Both the position numbers and the translations under genes were made by a program. This document shows, piece after piece, positions 24,279 through 35,476 of a stretch of DNA of 64,000 bases. A model generated the notes under the pieces. The model was not told the DNA's origin, ran no database searches, and saw only the letters and a list, made by a program, of their open reading frames with translations. Every line of letters begins with the position of its first letter. Positions within the stretch are counted from its first letter, which is position 1. The stretch spans positions 744,001 through 808,000 of the forward strand of contig NZ_CP012401.1 of the NCBI RefSeq assembly GCF_001305595.1, written 5' to 3'. The DNA comes from Azospirillum thiophilum (GTDB lineage Bacteria; Pseudomonadota; Alphaproteobacteria; Azospirillales; Azospirillaceae).

Positions 24279-25109
24279 ATGCCGACCATCCTGCCCGACG
24301 CCGCCCTCGACGCGCTGCTGGCGCAGGATGTCCCCTACGGCGACCTGACCACCGAGTCGCTCGCCATCGCCGGCCGGCCCGCCCGCATGCTGTTCGCCGC
24401 CCGCGGCGCCATGGTGCTGGCCGGGACGGAGGAGGCGGCGCGGCTGGTGGAGAAGGCCGGCGGCCACATCCTGCGCGTCGAGCCCAGCGGCGCGGCGGCG
24501 GAGGCCGGGGCGGTCTTCCTGGAGGCCGCCGGCACCGCCGGATCGCTGCACCGCGCGTGGAAGGTGGCGCAGACGCTGGTCGAATACGCCTCCGGCATCG
24601 CCACCCGCGCCCGGCGGATCGTCGAGGCGGCCCCCGGCGTCACCGTCGCCTGCACCCGCAAGAACTTTCCAGGATCCAAGGATCTCAGCGTCAAGGCGGT
24701 GCAGGCGGGCGGCGCGGTGATGCACCGGCTCGGCCTGTCGGAAACGCTGCTGGTCTTCCCCGAGCACCGCGCCTTCCTGACCGGGGCGCCTTCGGAATGG
24801 ATCGCCGCGCTGCGCCGCAAGGCCCCGGAAAAGAAGATCGTGGTGGAGGTCGGGTCGGTGGAGGAGGCGGTCGCCTTCGCCCGGGCCGGCGCCGACGTGA
24901 TCCAGCTGGAAAAGCTGCCGCCCGCCGCCGCCCGCGCGGTGATCGAGGCGACGCAGGGCCTCGCTCCGCCGCCGGTGGTGGCGCCGGCCGGCGGCGTCAC
25001 CGAAGCCAACGCCGCCGCCTATGCCGCGGCCGGCTGCCGTTTGCTGGTCACCTCGGCCCCCTTCTTCGGCCAGCCGGCCGATGTCAAGGTGACCCTGCTG
25101 CCGGCGTGA
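24279..25109 (+). CDS. modD: ModD, pyrophosphorylase-like molybdenum utilisation protein
   Basis: The 276-residue protein belongs to the quinolinate phosphoribosyltransferase superfamily, but the pattern is ModD rather than NadC: DVPYGDLTTESL near the N-terminus, FAARGAMVLAGTEEAARL, RKNFPGSKDLSVKAVQAGGA, LGLSETLLVFPEHRAF, and the end LLVTSAPFFGQPADV. ModD is usually found with molybdate transport genes; none is here. The reaction is not firmly known. It lies 17 bases after the corA-like gene on the same strand. Confidence 0.75.
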   Translation: MPTILPDAALDALLAQDVPYGDLTTESLAIAGRPARMLFAARGAMVLAGTEEAARLVEKAGGHILRVEPSGAAAEAGAVFLEAAGTAGSLHRAWKVAQTLVEYASGIATRARRIVEAAPGVTVACTRKNFPGSKDLSVKAVQAGGAVMHRLGLSETLLVFPEHRAFLTGAPSEWIAALRRKAPEKKIVVEVGSVEEAVAFARAGADVIQLEKLPPAAARAVIEATQGLAPPPVVAPAGGVTEANAAAYAAAGCRLLVTSAPFFGQPADVKVTLLPA

Positions 25110-25153
25110 CGGCAGGCCGCGGCCACTGAATGCAGCCGCTGGAATTCCTGAAT

Positions 25154-25182
25154 TTGCGAGCGAAAGGGCTTCCGCAATACCT
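25154..25182 (+). promoter_or_regulatory. Predicted promoter for a 23-codon ORF
   Basis: TTGCGA (25154-25159) and ATACCT (25177-25182) are separated by 17 bases. Together with the terminator at 25342 this would define a transcript of about 185 bases. Confidence 0.45.
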
Positions 25183-25259
25183 ATGCGTGCGCCACAGTGG
25201 CGGCGCGGACGGGATGGCGGACTGGCCGCCATCCCCGCCGCTTACGAGGAGTGAAGAGG

Positions 25260-25331
25260 ATGTCGCAAATCCTCAAGCTCCTGATCCTCGTACTGGAGAT
25301 CGTCAAGCGTCTGCTTGACCTCTGCAGGTAA
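25260..25331 (+). CDS. Putative 23-residue hydrophobic small protein
   Basis: A very short frame starts ATG at 25260 after a dense ribosome site (CGAGGAGTGAAGAGG) and encodes MSQILKLLILVLEIVKRL plus five residues ending in DLCR, an amphipathic or membrane-seeking helix with two basic positions. It is framed by a predicted promoter and a strong terminator, so it appears to be a separate transcript. The size and character recall small membrane proteins or type I toxins, but no antisense RNA is evident. I know no named relative. Confidence 0.55.
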   Translation: MSQILKLLILVLEIVKRLLDLCR

Positions 25332-25341
25332 GGATCGGGCC

Positions 25342-25373
25342 GGCGGGCAGGGGGAAGAGAGCCCCTGCCCGCC
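25342..25373 (+). terminator. Strong hairpin terminator after the small ORF
   Basis: A perfect 12-base stem (GGCGGGCAGGGG with CCCCTGCCCGCC) and an 8-base loop, 10 bases after the stop codon; no long T run follows. It may also serve the opposite-strand pat gene ending at 25427. Confidence 0.7.
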
Positions 25374-25426
25374 AAGCCTGATATTGCCTCATCCACGCCC
25401 TTAGTCAACCGCCGGGACAGGAACGC

Positions 25427-28138
25427 TCAGGCCGCCAGACCGCCGCCCAGCTCGATGCGGACCTCGACCACGCCGGGCTCGTCCAGGTTCTCCTTGCGGA
25501 CGAATCCCAGGGCGCGGCACATGTTCAGCATGTTGGTGTTCTCGCGCAGAACCTCGCCATAGACCTCCTTGATGCCGCGCGAGCGGGCATAGTCCAGGAT
25601 CTTGTTCATCAGGATGAAGCCCAGCCCCTGCCCCTTCATGTCGGACCGCACCATCACCGCATATTCGGCGCGGCGGTTGTCCGGGTCGGCGGTGATGCGC
25701 ACGACGCCGTACATGATGGTGTCGCCGGTCTGCGGGTCGGGGCCGACGGCGATCAACCCCATCTCGCGGTCATAGTCGATCTGGGTGAGCCGCGCCGCCG
25801 CCTGGTGCGACAGCCGCTTCAGGGGTGCGAAGAAGCGCAGGCGCAGGTCTTCCGCCGTCTGGTTCTCCACCAGATGATGCACCAGCGGCTCGTCCTCCGG
25901 CAGGATCGGGCGGACCAGGAACTGGCGGCCGTCCTTGATGGTGATGCGGTCCTCCAGCGCCTTGGGATAGGGGCGGATCGCCAGCCGCGCCGCGCCGGCC
26001 AGCGTCGGCACCCCGACCTTGATGCGGGCGTCCAGCGCCAGCACGCCGTCGGCGTCGGCCAGCAGCGGGTTGATGTCCAGCTCGGCGATCTCGGGAAAAT
26101 CGACGACCAGCTGGCTGACCTTGTTCAGCGTCAGCGCCACCGCGTCCAGATCGACCGCCGCGCGCGAGCGGTAGCCCTGGAGCTGCCGGTGGATGCGGGT
26201 CCGGCCCATCTGCTCGGCCGCCAGCTTCATGTTCAGCGGCGGCAGGGCCAGCGCGTAATCCTCCACCACCTCCACCCCGATGCCGCCCTCGCCGAACAGC
26301 AGGACCGGGCCGAACATCTCGTTCTCGGTCATGCCGACGATCAGCTCGTAGGCGTCGGGGCGAACGGCCATCTCCTGCACGGTGAAGCCCTCGATCTTCG
26401 CCTCGGGCGCCAGCTCGGCGACGCGGGCCAGCATCGCCTCGGCCTCCGCCTTCACCTCGTCCGGGCCGGACAGGCCGAGCGCCACGCCGCCGACGTCGGA
26501 TTTGTGGGTGATGTCGTGCGACAGGATCTTCAGCGCGATCGGCCCGCCGATGACGCGGGCGGCGTTCGCCGCCTCCTCCGGCGTCTCGGCGACGCGGGTG
26601 TCGACCGCCGGGATGCCGTAGGCGGCCAGCACGCGCTTGGCCTCATATTCGCTGAGCCACTCGCGCTTCTCGGCCATGGCGCGGGAAACCACCTTCTTCA
26701 CGGCGATCTCGTCGGGCTGGAAATCCTCGGCCACCGACGGCGGGGTTTCCATCAGCAGCTGCTGGCTGCGGCGGTAGCGCACCAGATGCATGAAGGCGCG
26801 CACCGCGTCCGACGGGCCGTTGTAGGTCGGGATGCGGCCGGCGGCGAACAGCTTGCGGGCCTCCATCGCCGACTGGTCGCCGATCCAGCTGGTCAGCACC
26901 GGGTGGCGGCGCGCCTTGTTGGCCTGCACCGTCTCGGCCACCGCCTGGGCGATGGCGGCGCTGTCGGTCAGCGCCGACGGGCAGTGCAGCACCAGCACCG
27001 CGTCGTTGCCGCTGTCCTGCATCAGCGCGTTCAGCGCCTCGGCATAGCGCTTGGGCGTGGCGTCGGCGCCGATGCGCAGCGGGTTGCGGAAGGGTGCGCC
27101 ACCCGGCTGCCCCCCGCCCGGCGGCGAGCCGAGCGCCTTGGCCAGCGCGTCCTGCGTCTCAGGCGCCAGGGCGGCGAGCCGGCCGCGGGCCTGGATCAGC
27201 TTGTCGGTGGCCATCACCCCCATGCCGCCGCCGTTGGTCAGGATCGCCAGCCGGTCGCCGGTGATCGGCACCCCGGTGCCCAGCGTGCCGGCGGCGTCGA
27301 ACAGCTCGGCCAGATCGTTGACCCGCAGCACGCCGGCGCGGCGGAACACCGCGTCATAGACGGCGTCCGACACCGCCAGCGCGCCGGTGTGTGACGCCGC
27401 GGCCTCCTGCGCCTCGTCCGAGCGGCCGGCCTTGATCACGATCACCGGCTTCTGGCGCGAGGCGGAACGGGCGGCCGACATGAATTTGCGGGCGTGCGTG
27501 ATGCTCTCGATATAGAGCAGGATGGCGCGCACCGTGACGTCGCTGGCCAGATAGTCCAGCAGGTCGCCGAAATCGACGTCGCCGCGGTCGCCCAGCGACA
27601 CCAGATGCGAGAAGCCGATGCCGCGCGAGGTCGCCCAGTCGGCGATGGAGGTCAGCACCATCGAGCTCTGCGCCACCAGCGCCACGTCGCCCTTGCGCGG
27701 CGCCACCGGCGCGAAGCTGGCGTTCATGCCGCGGGACGGCACCATGGCGCCCAGGCTGTTCGGGCCGAGCACCCGCATCAGGTAGGGCTTGGCCGTGTCC
27801 AGCATCGCCTGGGTCTGGTCGGCCGTCATGCCGTTGGTCATGACGATGGCGGCCTTGGTCCCGCGCTTGCCCAGCGCGTCGATGGTCGCCGCCACCGTGT
27901 CGGGAGCGGTGCAGATGACGCCCAGGTCCGGGGCGATCGGCAGGCTGTCCACCGTCTTGTAGGTCAGCACACCTTCGACCGCGCGTTCGGTGGCGTTGAC
28001 CGGCATCACCGGGCCGTCGAATCCGGCCTGGAACAGGTTGCGGGCCACCACCGCGCCGACCGTGCCCGGCTTGCGGCTGGCACCGATCAGGGCGATGGAC
28101 GCCGGTTTGAACAGCTTGTCGAGATTGCGAACGGTCAT
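25427..28138 (-). CDS. pat: Pat/YfiQ-type NDP-forming acyl-CoA synthetase fused to a GNAT acetyltransferase
   Basis: The 903-residue protein begins with a CoA-binding domain (FKPASIALIGASRKPGTVGA), followed by the succinyl-CoA-ligase-like parts (ILTNGGGMGVMATD; SHTGALAVSDAVYDAVFRRA) and an ATP-grasp domain (LSEYEAKRVLAAYGIPAV; DINPLL). The C-terminal 160 residues are a GNAT domain with MKGQGLGFILMNKILDYA. This order is that of protein lysine acetyltransferases Pat/YfiQ, which control acetyl-CoA synthetase and others. The ATG at 28138 starts the CoA-binding domain, and an earlier in-frame TTG-type start is rejected. Confidence 0.93.
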   Translation of the reverse strand: MTVRNLDKLFKPASIALIGASRKPGTVGAVVARNLFQAGFDGPVMPVNATERAVEGVLTYKTVDSLPIAPDLGVICTAPDTVAATIDALGKRGTKAAIVMTNGMTADQTQAMLDTAKPYLMRVLGPNSLGAMVPSRGMNASFAPVAPRKGDVALVAQSSMVLTSIADWATSRGIGFSHLVSLGDRGDVDFGDLLDYLASDVTVRAILLYIESITHARKFMSAARSASRQKPVIVIKAGRSDEAQEAAASHTGALAVSDAVYDAVFRRAGVLRVNDLAELFDAAGTLGTGVPITGDRLAILTNGGGMGVMATDKLIQARGRLAALAPETQDALAKALGSPPGGGQPGGAPFRNPLRIGADATPKRYAEALNALMQDSGNDAVLVLHCPSALTDSAAIAQAVAETVQANKARRHPVLTSWIGDQSAMEARKLFAAGRIPTYNGPSDAVRAFMHLVRYRRSQQLLMETPPSVAEDFQPDEIAVKKVVSRAMAEKREWLSEYEAKRVLAAYGIPAVDTRVAETPEEAANAARVIGGPIALKILSHDITHKSDVGGVALGLSGPDEVKAEAEAMLARVAELAPEAKIEGFTVQEMAVRPDAYELIVGMTENEMFGPVLLFGEGGIGVEVVEDYALALPPLNMKLAAEQMGRTRIHRQLQGYRSRAAVDLDAVALTLNKVSQLVVDFPEIAELDINPLLADADGVLALDARIKVGVPTLAGAARLAIRPYPKALEDRITIKDGRQFLVRPILPEDEPLVHHLVENQTAEDLRLRFFAPLKRLSHQAAARLTQIDYDREMGLIAVGPDPQTGDTIMYGVVRITADPDNRRAEYAVMVRSDMKGQGLGFILMNKILDYARSRGIKEVYGEVLRENTNMLNMCRALGFVRKENLDEPGVVEVRIELGGGLAA

Positions 28139-28411
28139 GACCGGATCCGGTGCTGGGAAAGCCGCCGGCCCCAGTCTGCCACGGGTCGCCAACGGTTTTG
28201 ATGACGGTTTTGATGACGAACAGCACCGGGCGGGACTTTCATCCCCACCATTTGCTGCGGCGCAACATTACGGGTTGGTATGACCATTGGGCAAGGGGCG
28301 TTTCGTCGCGCCCGTGCAAAACCGGTCGGGTGCCGCACGGCGCCCTTGCGGCGGGGGGCCGACCGTCGCCAAGCTGTCGGCGGGACCGCCGGCCGTCCGG
28401 CCGGCACTTGA

Positions 28412-30300
<1,889 letters not shown>

Positions 30301-30389
30301 CGAAAACAGTATAGCGACCCACCGCAGTTCGACAATTCCGTTCAGACGTGACCACGGCCATCCTCGCTCCGGCAAGGAACCTCACGGCG

Positions 30390-31460
30390 ATGGAGAAGAC
30401 GATGGACGGCCGGAAATCCACCAACGGCAAGCTCGCGCTGGTGCTGGGGGCGACCGGCGGGGTCGGCGGCGAGATGGCGCGGGCGCTGGCGGCGCGCGGC
30501 TGGTCGGTGCGCGGCCTGCGCCGCAAACCGGCGGAGGCCGGCGGCGGCGCCCCGGCCATGGAGTGGGTGGTCGGCGACGCGATGAACGCGGCCGACGTTC
30601 GGGCCGCCGCCGAGGGCGCCTCGCTGATCGTCCACGCAGTGAACCCGCCGGCCTACCGGCATTGGAACCGGCTGGTGCTGCCGATGCTGGACAACTCCAT
30701 CGCCGCGGCCTCAGCCAACGATGCCCGCATCCTGCTGCCGGGCACCGTCTACAATTACGGCCCGGACGTCTTTCCGCTGATCGGCGAGACGGCGCCGCAA
30801 AACCCCGTCACCCGCAAGGGCGCGATCCGGGTGGAGATGGAGCGCCGCCTGCACCGCGCGGTGGGGGAAGGGGCGCGGCTGCTGATCCTGCGCTGCGGCG
30901 ACTTCTTCGGGCCGCGGGCCGCCAACAGCTGGTTCAGCCAGGGGCTGCTGACTCCCGGCCGGCCGCCGGTCCGGATCACCCAGCCGGGACGGCCGGGGAT
31001 CGGCCACCAATGGGCCTATCTGCCCGACGTGGCGGAGACGGCGATGCGGCTGCTCGACCGCGAGTCGGAGTTGGGTGACGACGCGGTCTTCCACATGGAC
31101 GGGCATTGGGACGATGACGGCCGGCGGATGATCGCGGCCATCGCCCACGCGCTCGGCAAGCCCGGCCTGCCGGTGCGGCGGATGCCCTGGGGGCTGCTGC
31201 GCCTGGCCTCGCCGCTGGTGCCGCTGTTCCGCGAACTGAATGAGATGCGGTATCTGTGGGAACGGCCGGTGCGGCTGGACAACCGCCGCCTGCTGGCCTT
31301 CCTGGGCGAGGAGCCGCACACGCCGCTCGACCTCGCGGTGCGCCGGACGCTCGCCGGGCTGGGGTGCCTCGGGCCGGAGCCTCTCCCCGCGCAGCCGGCG
31401 GACCTGCCGGAGGCGGGGAGAGGCGTGCCGGACCACGCGAACTCAAGCCGCTCGGTCTGA
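30390..31460 (+). CDS. SDR-family NAD(P)-dependent epimerase/reductase
   Basis: The 356-residue protein has the nucleotide-binding motif LVLGATGGVGGEMARALAAR and a YN-Y-G-P type active site region (LLPGTVYNYGPDVFPL), placing it in the extended SDR group. The substrate is unknown. A GTG at 30348 would add 14 residues; the ATG at 30390 with AAGGA about 11 bases before is preferred. It is probably controlled by the divergent LysR protein. Confidence 0.82.
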   Translation: MEKTMDGRKSTNGKLALVLGATGGVGGEMARALAARGWSVRGLRRKPAEAGGGAPAMEWVVGDAMNAADVRAAAEGASLIVHAVNPPAYRHWNRLVLPMLDNSIAAASANDARILLPGTVYNYGPDVFPLIGETAPQNPVTRKGAIRVEMERRLHRAVGEGARLLILRCGDFFGPRAANSWFSQGLLTPGRPPVRITQPGRPGIGHQWAYLPDVAETAMRLLDRESELGDDAVFHMDGHWDDDGRRMIAAIAHALGKPGLPVRRMPWGLLRLASPLVPLFRELNEMRYLWERPVRLDNRRLLAFLGEEPHTPLDLAVRRTLAGLGCLGPEPLPAQPADLPEAGRGVPDHANSSRSV

Positions 31461-31500
31461 GTCCGACACGGTTTGAGCCGCCGGCCTCAGACCACTGGCC

Positions 31501-32058
31501 TCAGACCACCGGGCCCGGGTTGCCCTTGTTGGCCTCCAGCGCGCGGGCCAGGCCCTCTTCGATCTTCTTCGCGGCCTCTTCGGCGTTGCCCCAGCCGCGG
31601 ACCTTCACCCACTTGTTCTTCTCGAGATCCTTGTAGTGCTCGAAGAAGTGGGCGATCTGCTCGATCACGATCGACGGCAGGTCGGTGTAGTTCTTCACGT
31701 CGGTGTAGAACGGATGCAGCTTGTCGACCGGCACGGCCAGCAGCTTCTCGTCCTCGCCGGCCTCGTCCTCCATGTAGAGCACGCCGATGGGACGCGAGCG
31801 CAGCACCGCGCCCGGGACGACGCCATGCTGGCCGACGACGCAGACGTCGACCGGGTCGCCATCGCCCGACAGGGTGTGCGGGATGAAGCCGTAGTTGCAG
31901 GGATAGAACATCGCGGTGTGCAGGAAACGGTCGACGAACACCGCGCCCGATTCCTTGTCGACCTCGTACTTCACCGGCTGGCCGCCGATCGGGATCTCGA
32001 TGACGACGTTCACGTCCCAGGGAAGATTCTTGCCCGCGGCGAGCTTGCTCAGATCCAT
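31501..32058 (-). CDS. ppa: Inorganic pyrophosphatase (family I)
   Basis: The 185-residue enzyme hydrolyses pyrophosphate. The metal-site signature DGDPVDVCV is present (the D-x-D-P-x-D motif), along with VVIEIPIGGQPVKYEVDKE and the tail NKWVKVRGWGN. AAGGAA lies eight bases before the ATG. A short duplicated phrase (CCTCAGACCAC) lies just past its end. Confidence 0.97.
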   Translation of the reverse strand: MDLSKLAAGKNLPWDVNVVIEIPIGGQPVKYEVDKESGAVFVDRFLHTAMFYPCNYGFIPHTLSGDGDPVDVCVVGQHGVVPGAVLRSRPIGVLYMEDEAGEDEKLLAVPVDKLHPFYTDVKNYTDLPSIVIEQIAHFFEHYKDLEKNKWVKVRGWGNAEEAAKKIEEGLARALEANKGNPGPVV

Positions 32059-32224
32059 GTATCGCGTTCCTTCGACTGGCGTATTCAGGGCAGTTTCTTT
32101 GTTTTGGCACCGGTGCCCGGTCCGGCGCCACGCGGGGCCGGAGTTTAGGCGGAACGCGGATCGAGGCCAAGGAACTTGCGCGGGCTCTTGCGCAGGTGCG
32201 GCATAAGGAGCAACCCTGCCGGGG

Positions 32225-34051
32225 ATGGCCCGCCCGCTCCTCCCGCTCCTCCTCCTTCTGGCCTTGCTGGCGCCGCTTCCGCTGCCGGCCGGGCAGCAGA
32301 CCAACGGCATCGCCCACGGCATCGCCCACGGCATCGCCATGCATGGCGATCCGGCCCTGCCGCCTGATTTCACCGCCCTGCCCTACGTGAACCCGGCCGC
32401 GCCGAAGGGCGGCACCATCCGGCAGGCGGTGACCGGCAGCTTCGACAGCCTGCACCCGCACATCGTCAAGGGCGTCCCGGCGCTGGGGACGGGCTATGTC
32501 TTCGAAACCCTGCTGACGCGGTCGTGGGACGAGCCCTTCTCGCTCTACGGCCTGCTGGCCGACCGGGTCGAGGTCGCCGACGACCGGTCGTCCGTCACCT
32601 TCCACATCGACGGCCGGGCGCGCTGGCATGACGGGACACCGGTGACCGCCGACGACGTGCTGTTCTCGCTGGAGGTGCAGCGGCAGCACGGCACGCCCAA
32701 CCGCCGCCTGTTCTACGCCAAGGTCACGGAGGCCACGGCCCCCGACCCGCAGACCGTCCGCTTCGCCTTCGCCGCCGCCCCAAAGGATGGCCCGGAGGGC
32801 GGGATCGACCGCGAGATGCCGCTGCTGATGGGGCTGATGCCGATCCATTCCAAGGCCTTCTGGAGCGGGCGCGACTTCAGCCGCACCACGCTGGAGCCGA
32901 TCCTGGGCAGCGGCCCCTACCGCGTGGCGGCGGTCGATCCCGGCCGGCGCATCGTCTACGAGCGGGTGCCCGGCTATTGGGGCCGCGACCTGCCGACACG
33001 GGTCGGGCAGTTCAACGCCGACCGGCTGGAGTTCGACTATTACCGCGACGATTCGGTGGCGCTGGAAGCCTTCAAGGCGGGACAGGGCGACGTTCGTTAC
33101 GAAAGCGATCCGGCCAAATGGGCCACCGGCTACGACGGTCCGGCGCTGCGCGATGGCCGCATTGTGCGCGAGGAGTTGCCCAACCGCCGGCCCGAGCCGG
33201 CCCGCGGCCTGATCGCCAACACCCGCCGGCCTCTGTTCGCCGACGTCCGGGTCAGGCGGGCGCTGGGGATGGCGGCGGATTTCGACTGGATCGGCCGCAG
33301 CCTGTTCCACGGCCTGCTGACCCGCACCGCCAGCTATTACCCCAACTCCGAACTCGCAGCCCGCGGCCTGCCGGCGGGGGAGGAGCTGCGGGCGCTCGAA
33401 CCCTTCCGCGACCGGCTGCCGCCCGACCTGTTCACCCGCCCCTTCGTCCTGCCGGCCGGCGGCGGCCCGGCCGGCCTGCGCGCCAACCGGCGCGACGCCT
33501 TGCGGCTGCTGGAGGAGGCCGGCTGGCGGGTGCGCGACGGCCGGTTGACCGATGCCGCCGGCAACCGTTTCGCCTTCGAAATCCTCCTGTCGAACCCGGC
33601 GGACGAGCGGGTGGCGCTGGAGTTCGCCCGCTCGCTGGAGCCGCTGGGGATCGCGGCGCGGGTCCGCACCGTCGACAGCGCCCAGTTCCAGGCCCGGCTG
33701 GACCGTTTCGATTTCGATATGACCATGCGCTGGTGGGCGTCCACCCTGTCGCCCGGCAATGAGCAGCTCTATTATTACGGGTCCGAAGCGGCCGGGCAGG
33801 AGGGCAGCCGGAACCTTGCCGGCATCCGCGACCCGGTGGTCGACGCGCTCGCCCGTTCGATCGCCGCGGCGGCCACGCGGGCCGAGCTGGTCGGGCGGGT
33901 GCGGGCGCTCGACCGGGTGCTGCTGTGGGGCCATTACATGGTCCCGCTGTTCCACAGCCCGGTCGACCGCGTCGCCCGCTGGTCGCGGCTCCACCGCCCG
34001 GACGTCACGCCGCTCTACGGGCCGATGATCGAAACCTGGTGGGTGGAGTGA
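32225..34051 (+). CDS. Family 5 extracellular solute-binding protein (YejA-like)
   Basis: The 608-residue protein has a signal peptide (MARPLLPLLLLLALLAPLPL), then HGDPALPPDFTALPYVNPAAPKGG, a start typical of the YejA group of peptide/microcin C binding proteins, and SGPYRVAAVDPGRRIVYERV mid-way. No ABC permease or ATPase is adjacent. A DNA triplication encoding HGIAHGIAHGIAMHG follows the signal peptide. Likely periplasmic, delivering oligopeptides to a transporter encoded elsewhere. Confidence 0.88.
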   Translation: MARPLLPLLLLLALLAPLPLPAGQQTNGIAHGIAHGIAMHGDPALPPDFTALPYVNPAAPKGGTIRQAVTGSFDSLHPHIVKGVPALGTGYVFETLLTRSWDEPFSLYGLLADRVEVADDRSSVTFHIDGRARWHDGTPVTADDVLFSLEVQRQHGTPNRRLFYAKVTEATAPDPQTVRFAFAAAPKDGPEGGIDREMPLLMGLMPIHSKAFWSGRDFSRTTLEPILGSGPYRVAAVDPGRRIVYERVPGYWGRDLPTRVGQFNADRLEFDYYRDDSVALEAFKAGQGDVRYESDPAKWATGYDGPALRDGRIVREELPNRRPEPARGLIANTRRPLFADVRVRRALGMAADFDWIGRSLFHGLLTRTASYYPNSELAARGLPAGEELRALEPFRDRLPPDLFTRPFVLPAGGGPAGLRANRRDALRLLEEAGWRVRDGRLTDAAGNRFAFEILLSNPADERVALEFARSLEPLGIAARVRTVDSAQFQARLDRFDFDMTMRWWASTLSPGNEQLYYYGSEAAGQEGSRNLAGIRDPVVDALARSIAAAATRAELVGRVRALDRVLLWGHYMVPLFHSPVDRVARWSRLHRPDVTPLYGPMIETWWVE

Positions 34052-34063
34052 CGGCGGCCCCAC

Positions 34064-34366
34064 TCACCGATCATGCAGCGGCGCCATCTGGTCCAGCCGG
34101 TGGGCGAAATCGACGTCGGCCTGGGTCACGCCGTCGACGCTGCGGGTGTAGAGGATCACCTCGACCCGGCCCAGGTCGTTGAACCATTCGGGATGGTGGC
34201 CGCATTTCTCGGCCAGCAGGGCGACCTGGGCCATGAAGCCCCAGGCGGTGGCGAAATCGGCGAAATGGTAGGTCTTGCGGATGGCGTCGCGTTCCAGCAC
34301 CTCCGACCAGCCGTGCAGTTCCTTCAGTGCCGTCTGGCGATGCGCGCCGACCAGGCGATCGGACAT
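34064..34366 (-). CDS. phhB: Pterin-4a-carbinolamine dehydratase
   Basis: The 100-residue protein has the family motif KCGHHPEWFNDLGRVEVILY with the catalytic His pair and the end GVTQADVDFAHRLDQM. It recycles the pterin cofactor of aromatic amino acid hydroxylases. No hydroxylase gene is near. It is divergent from the zincin gene. Confidence 0.95.
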   Translation of the reverse strand: MSDRLVGAHRQTALKELHGWSEVLERDAIRKTYHFADFATAWGFMAQVALLAEKCGHHPEWFNDLGRVEVILYTRSVDGVTQADVDFAHRLDQMAPLHDR

Positions 34367-34438
34367 GATGACCTCCCTTTCTCTTTTGCCGCCTGCGCCT
34401 CCTTGGCGAATGGGCGGCGGTTCGCTACCTTCTCCGGC

Positions 34439-34849
34439 ATGATAAGGAAACCATCAGGTCCCCATACGGTTCCGCCCACGGTCGAAGACCTGGAGCGCAT
34501 GGCCGAAGAGGCGCTCGGCACCATCCCGGCGGAGCTGCTCGCCCCGGTCGGGAACCTCGTCATCCATGTCGAGGATTTTCCCGATGAGGATACCGAGCGG
34601 GAGATGGAGCTGGAAAGCCCCTTCGACCTCCTCGGCCTCTACCGGGGGGTGGATCTGACGCGGCAAAGCGTCGCCGACCTGCGCGGCGGCCCCGACATGA
34701 TCTTCCTCTACCGCCGCCCGATCCTGGATTACTGGTGCGAGACGGGGGAGGATCTGCCCTCCATCGTCCGCCATGTCCTGATCCACGAGATCGGCCATCA
34801 TTTCGGCTTCTCCGACGACGACATGGAGCGGATCGAGGCGATGGAGTAG
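34439..34849 (+). CDS. Metallopeptidase family (zincin_1) protein
   Basis: The 136-residue protein has HEIGHHFGFSDDDM, the signature of PF06262 (HExGHHxGxxDxD), with upstream FLYRRPILDYW. These are predicted minimal zincins of unknown target. The frame is open upstream, but the ATG at 34439 matches usual length. It shares a short divergent region with phhB. Confidence 0.88.
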   Translation: MIRKPSGPHTVPPTVEDLERMAEEALGTIPAELLAPVGNLVIHVEDFPDEDTEREMELESPFDLLGLYRGVDLTRQSVADLRGGPDMIFLYRRPILDYWCETGEDLPSIVRHVLIHEIGHHFGFSDDDMERIEAME

Positions 34850-34864
34850 GGACGCTCCAAAGGC

Positions 34865-35476
34865 TCAGCCCGCCAGCGCCTCGCCCACCCGGCGGCGGAG
34901 CGCCGGCACCAGCTCGGCGTCGAACCAGGGATTGCGGTTCAGCCAGCCGGTGTTGCGCCAGCTCGGATGAGGCAGCGGCATGAAGGCCGGGCCATAGGCG
35001 CGCCAGTCCGCCACCGTCTCGGTCATCGTCGCCCGGCGCCGGTCGCCCAGATAGCGGGCCTGGGCATACTGCCCGACCAGCAGGGTCAGCCGGACGCCCG
35101 ACAGCGCCGCCAGCAGCGGCGGGTGCCACAGCGGCGCGCATTCCGGCCGCGGCGGATGATCGCCGCCCTTCGCCATGGTGCCGGGATAGCACAGCCCCAT
35201 CGGCACCACGGCGATGCGGGTTTCGTCGTAGAAGGCGGCGCGGTCCATGTCCAGCCACCGGCGCAGCCGGTCGCCGGAGGCGTCGTCCCAGGGGATGCCG
35301 CTGGCATGCACCCGCGCCCCCGGCGCCTGCCCGACGATCAGCAGGCGGGCGGTCGGGCTGCCGCGCAGCACCGGCCGGCAGCCATGCGGCAGCACGCCGG
35401 CGCACAGCGTGCAGGCACGGGCGCCCGCGAACAGGCGGCCCAGATCGGATTCGCGTTCGGAACCGGTCTCAGACAA
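34865..35476 (-). CDS. Uracil-DNA glycosylase superfamily protein
   Basis: The 203-residue protein has four Cys-like positions near the N-terminus (CTLCAGVLPHGCRP), the motif LLIVGQAPGARVHASGIPWD equivalent to GE/QAPG of the UDG fold, and PLPHPSWRN at the end where HPS/HPSP is expected. This resembles the small UDG-like family rather than classical Ung. The activity is not certain. Its start overlaps the cobB end by eight bases, so the two are coupled. Confidence 0.82.
   Translation of the reverse strand: MSETGSERESDLGRLFAGARACTLCAGVLPHGCRPVLRGSPTARLLIVGQAPGARVHASGIPWDDASGDRLRRWLDMDRAAFYDETRIAVVPMGLCYPGTMAKGGDHPPRPECAPLWHPPLLAALSGVRLTLLVGQYAQARYLGDRRRATMTETVADWRAYGPAFMPLPHPSWRNTGWLNRNPWFDAELVPALRRRVGEALAG

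Noticed and set aside
24279-25109. Naming this gene nadC
   Set aside because: The internal phrases fit ModD better, and nadA or nadB are not adjacent.
25805-27394. A 529-codon plus-strand frame opposite pat
   Set aside because: Shadow of the acetyltransferase gene; His/Arg/Gln-rich composition and no recognisable domain.
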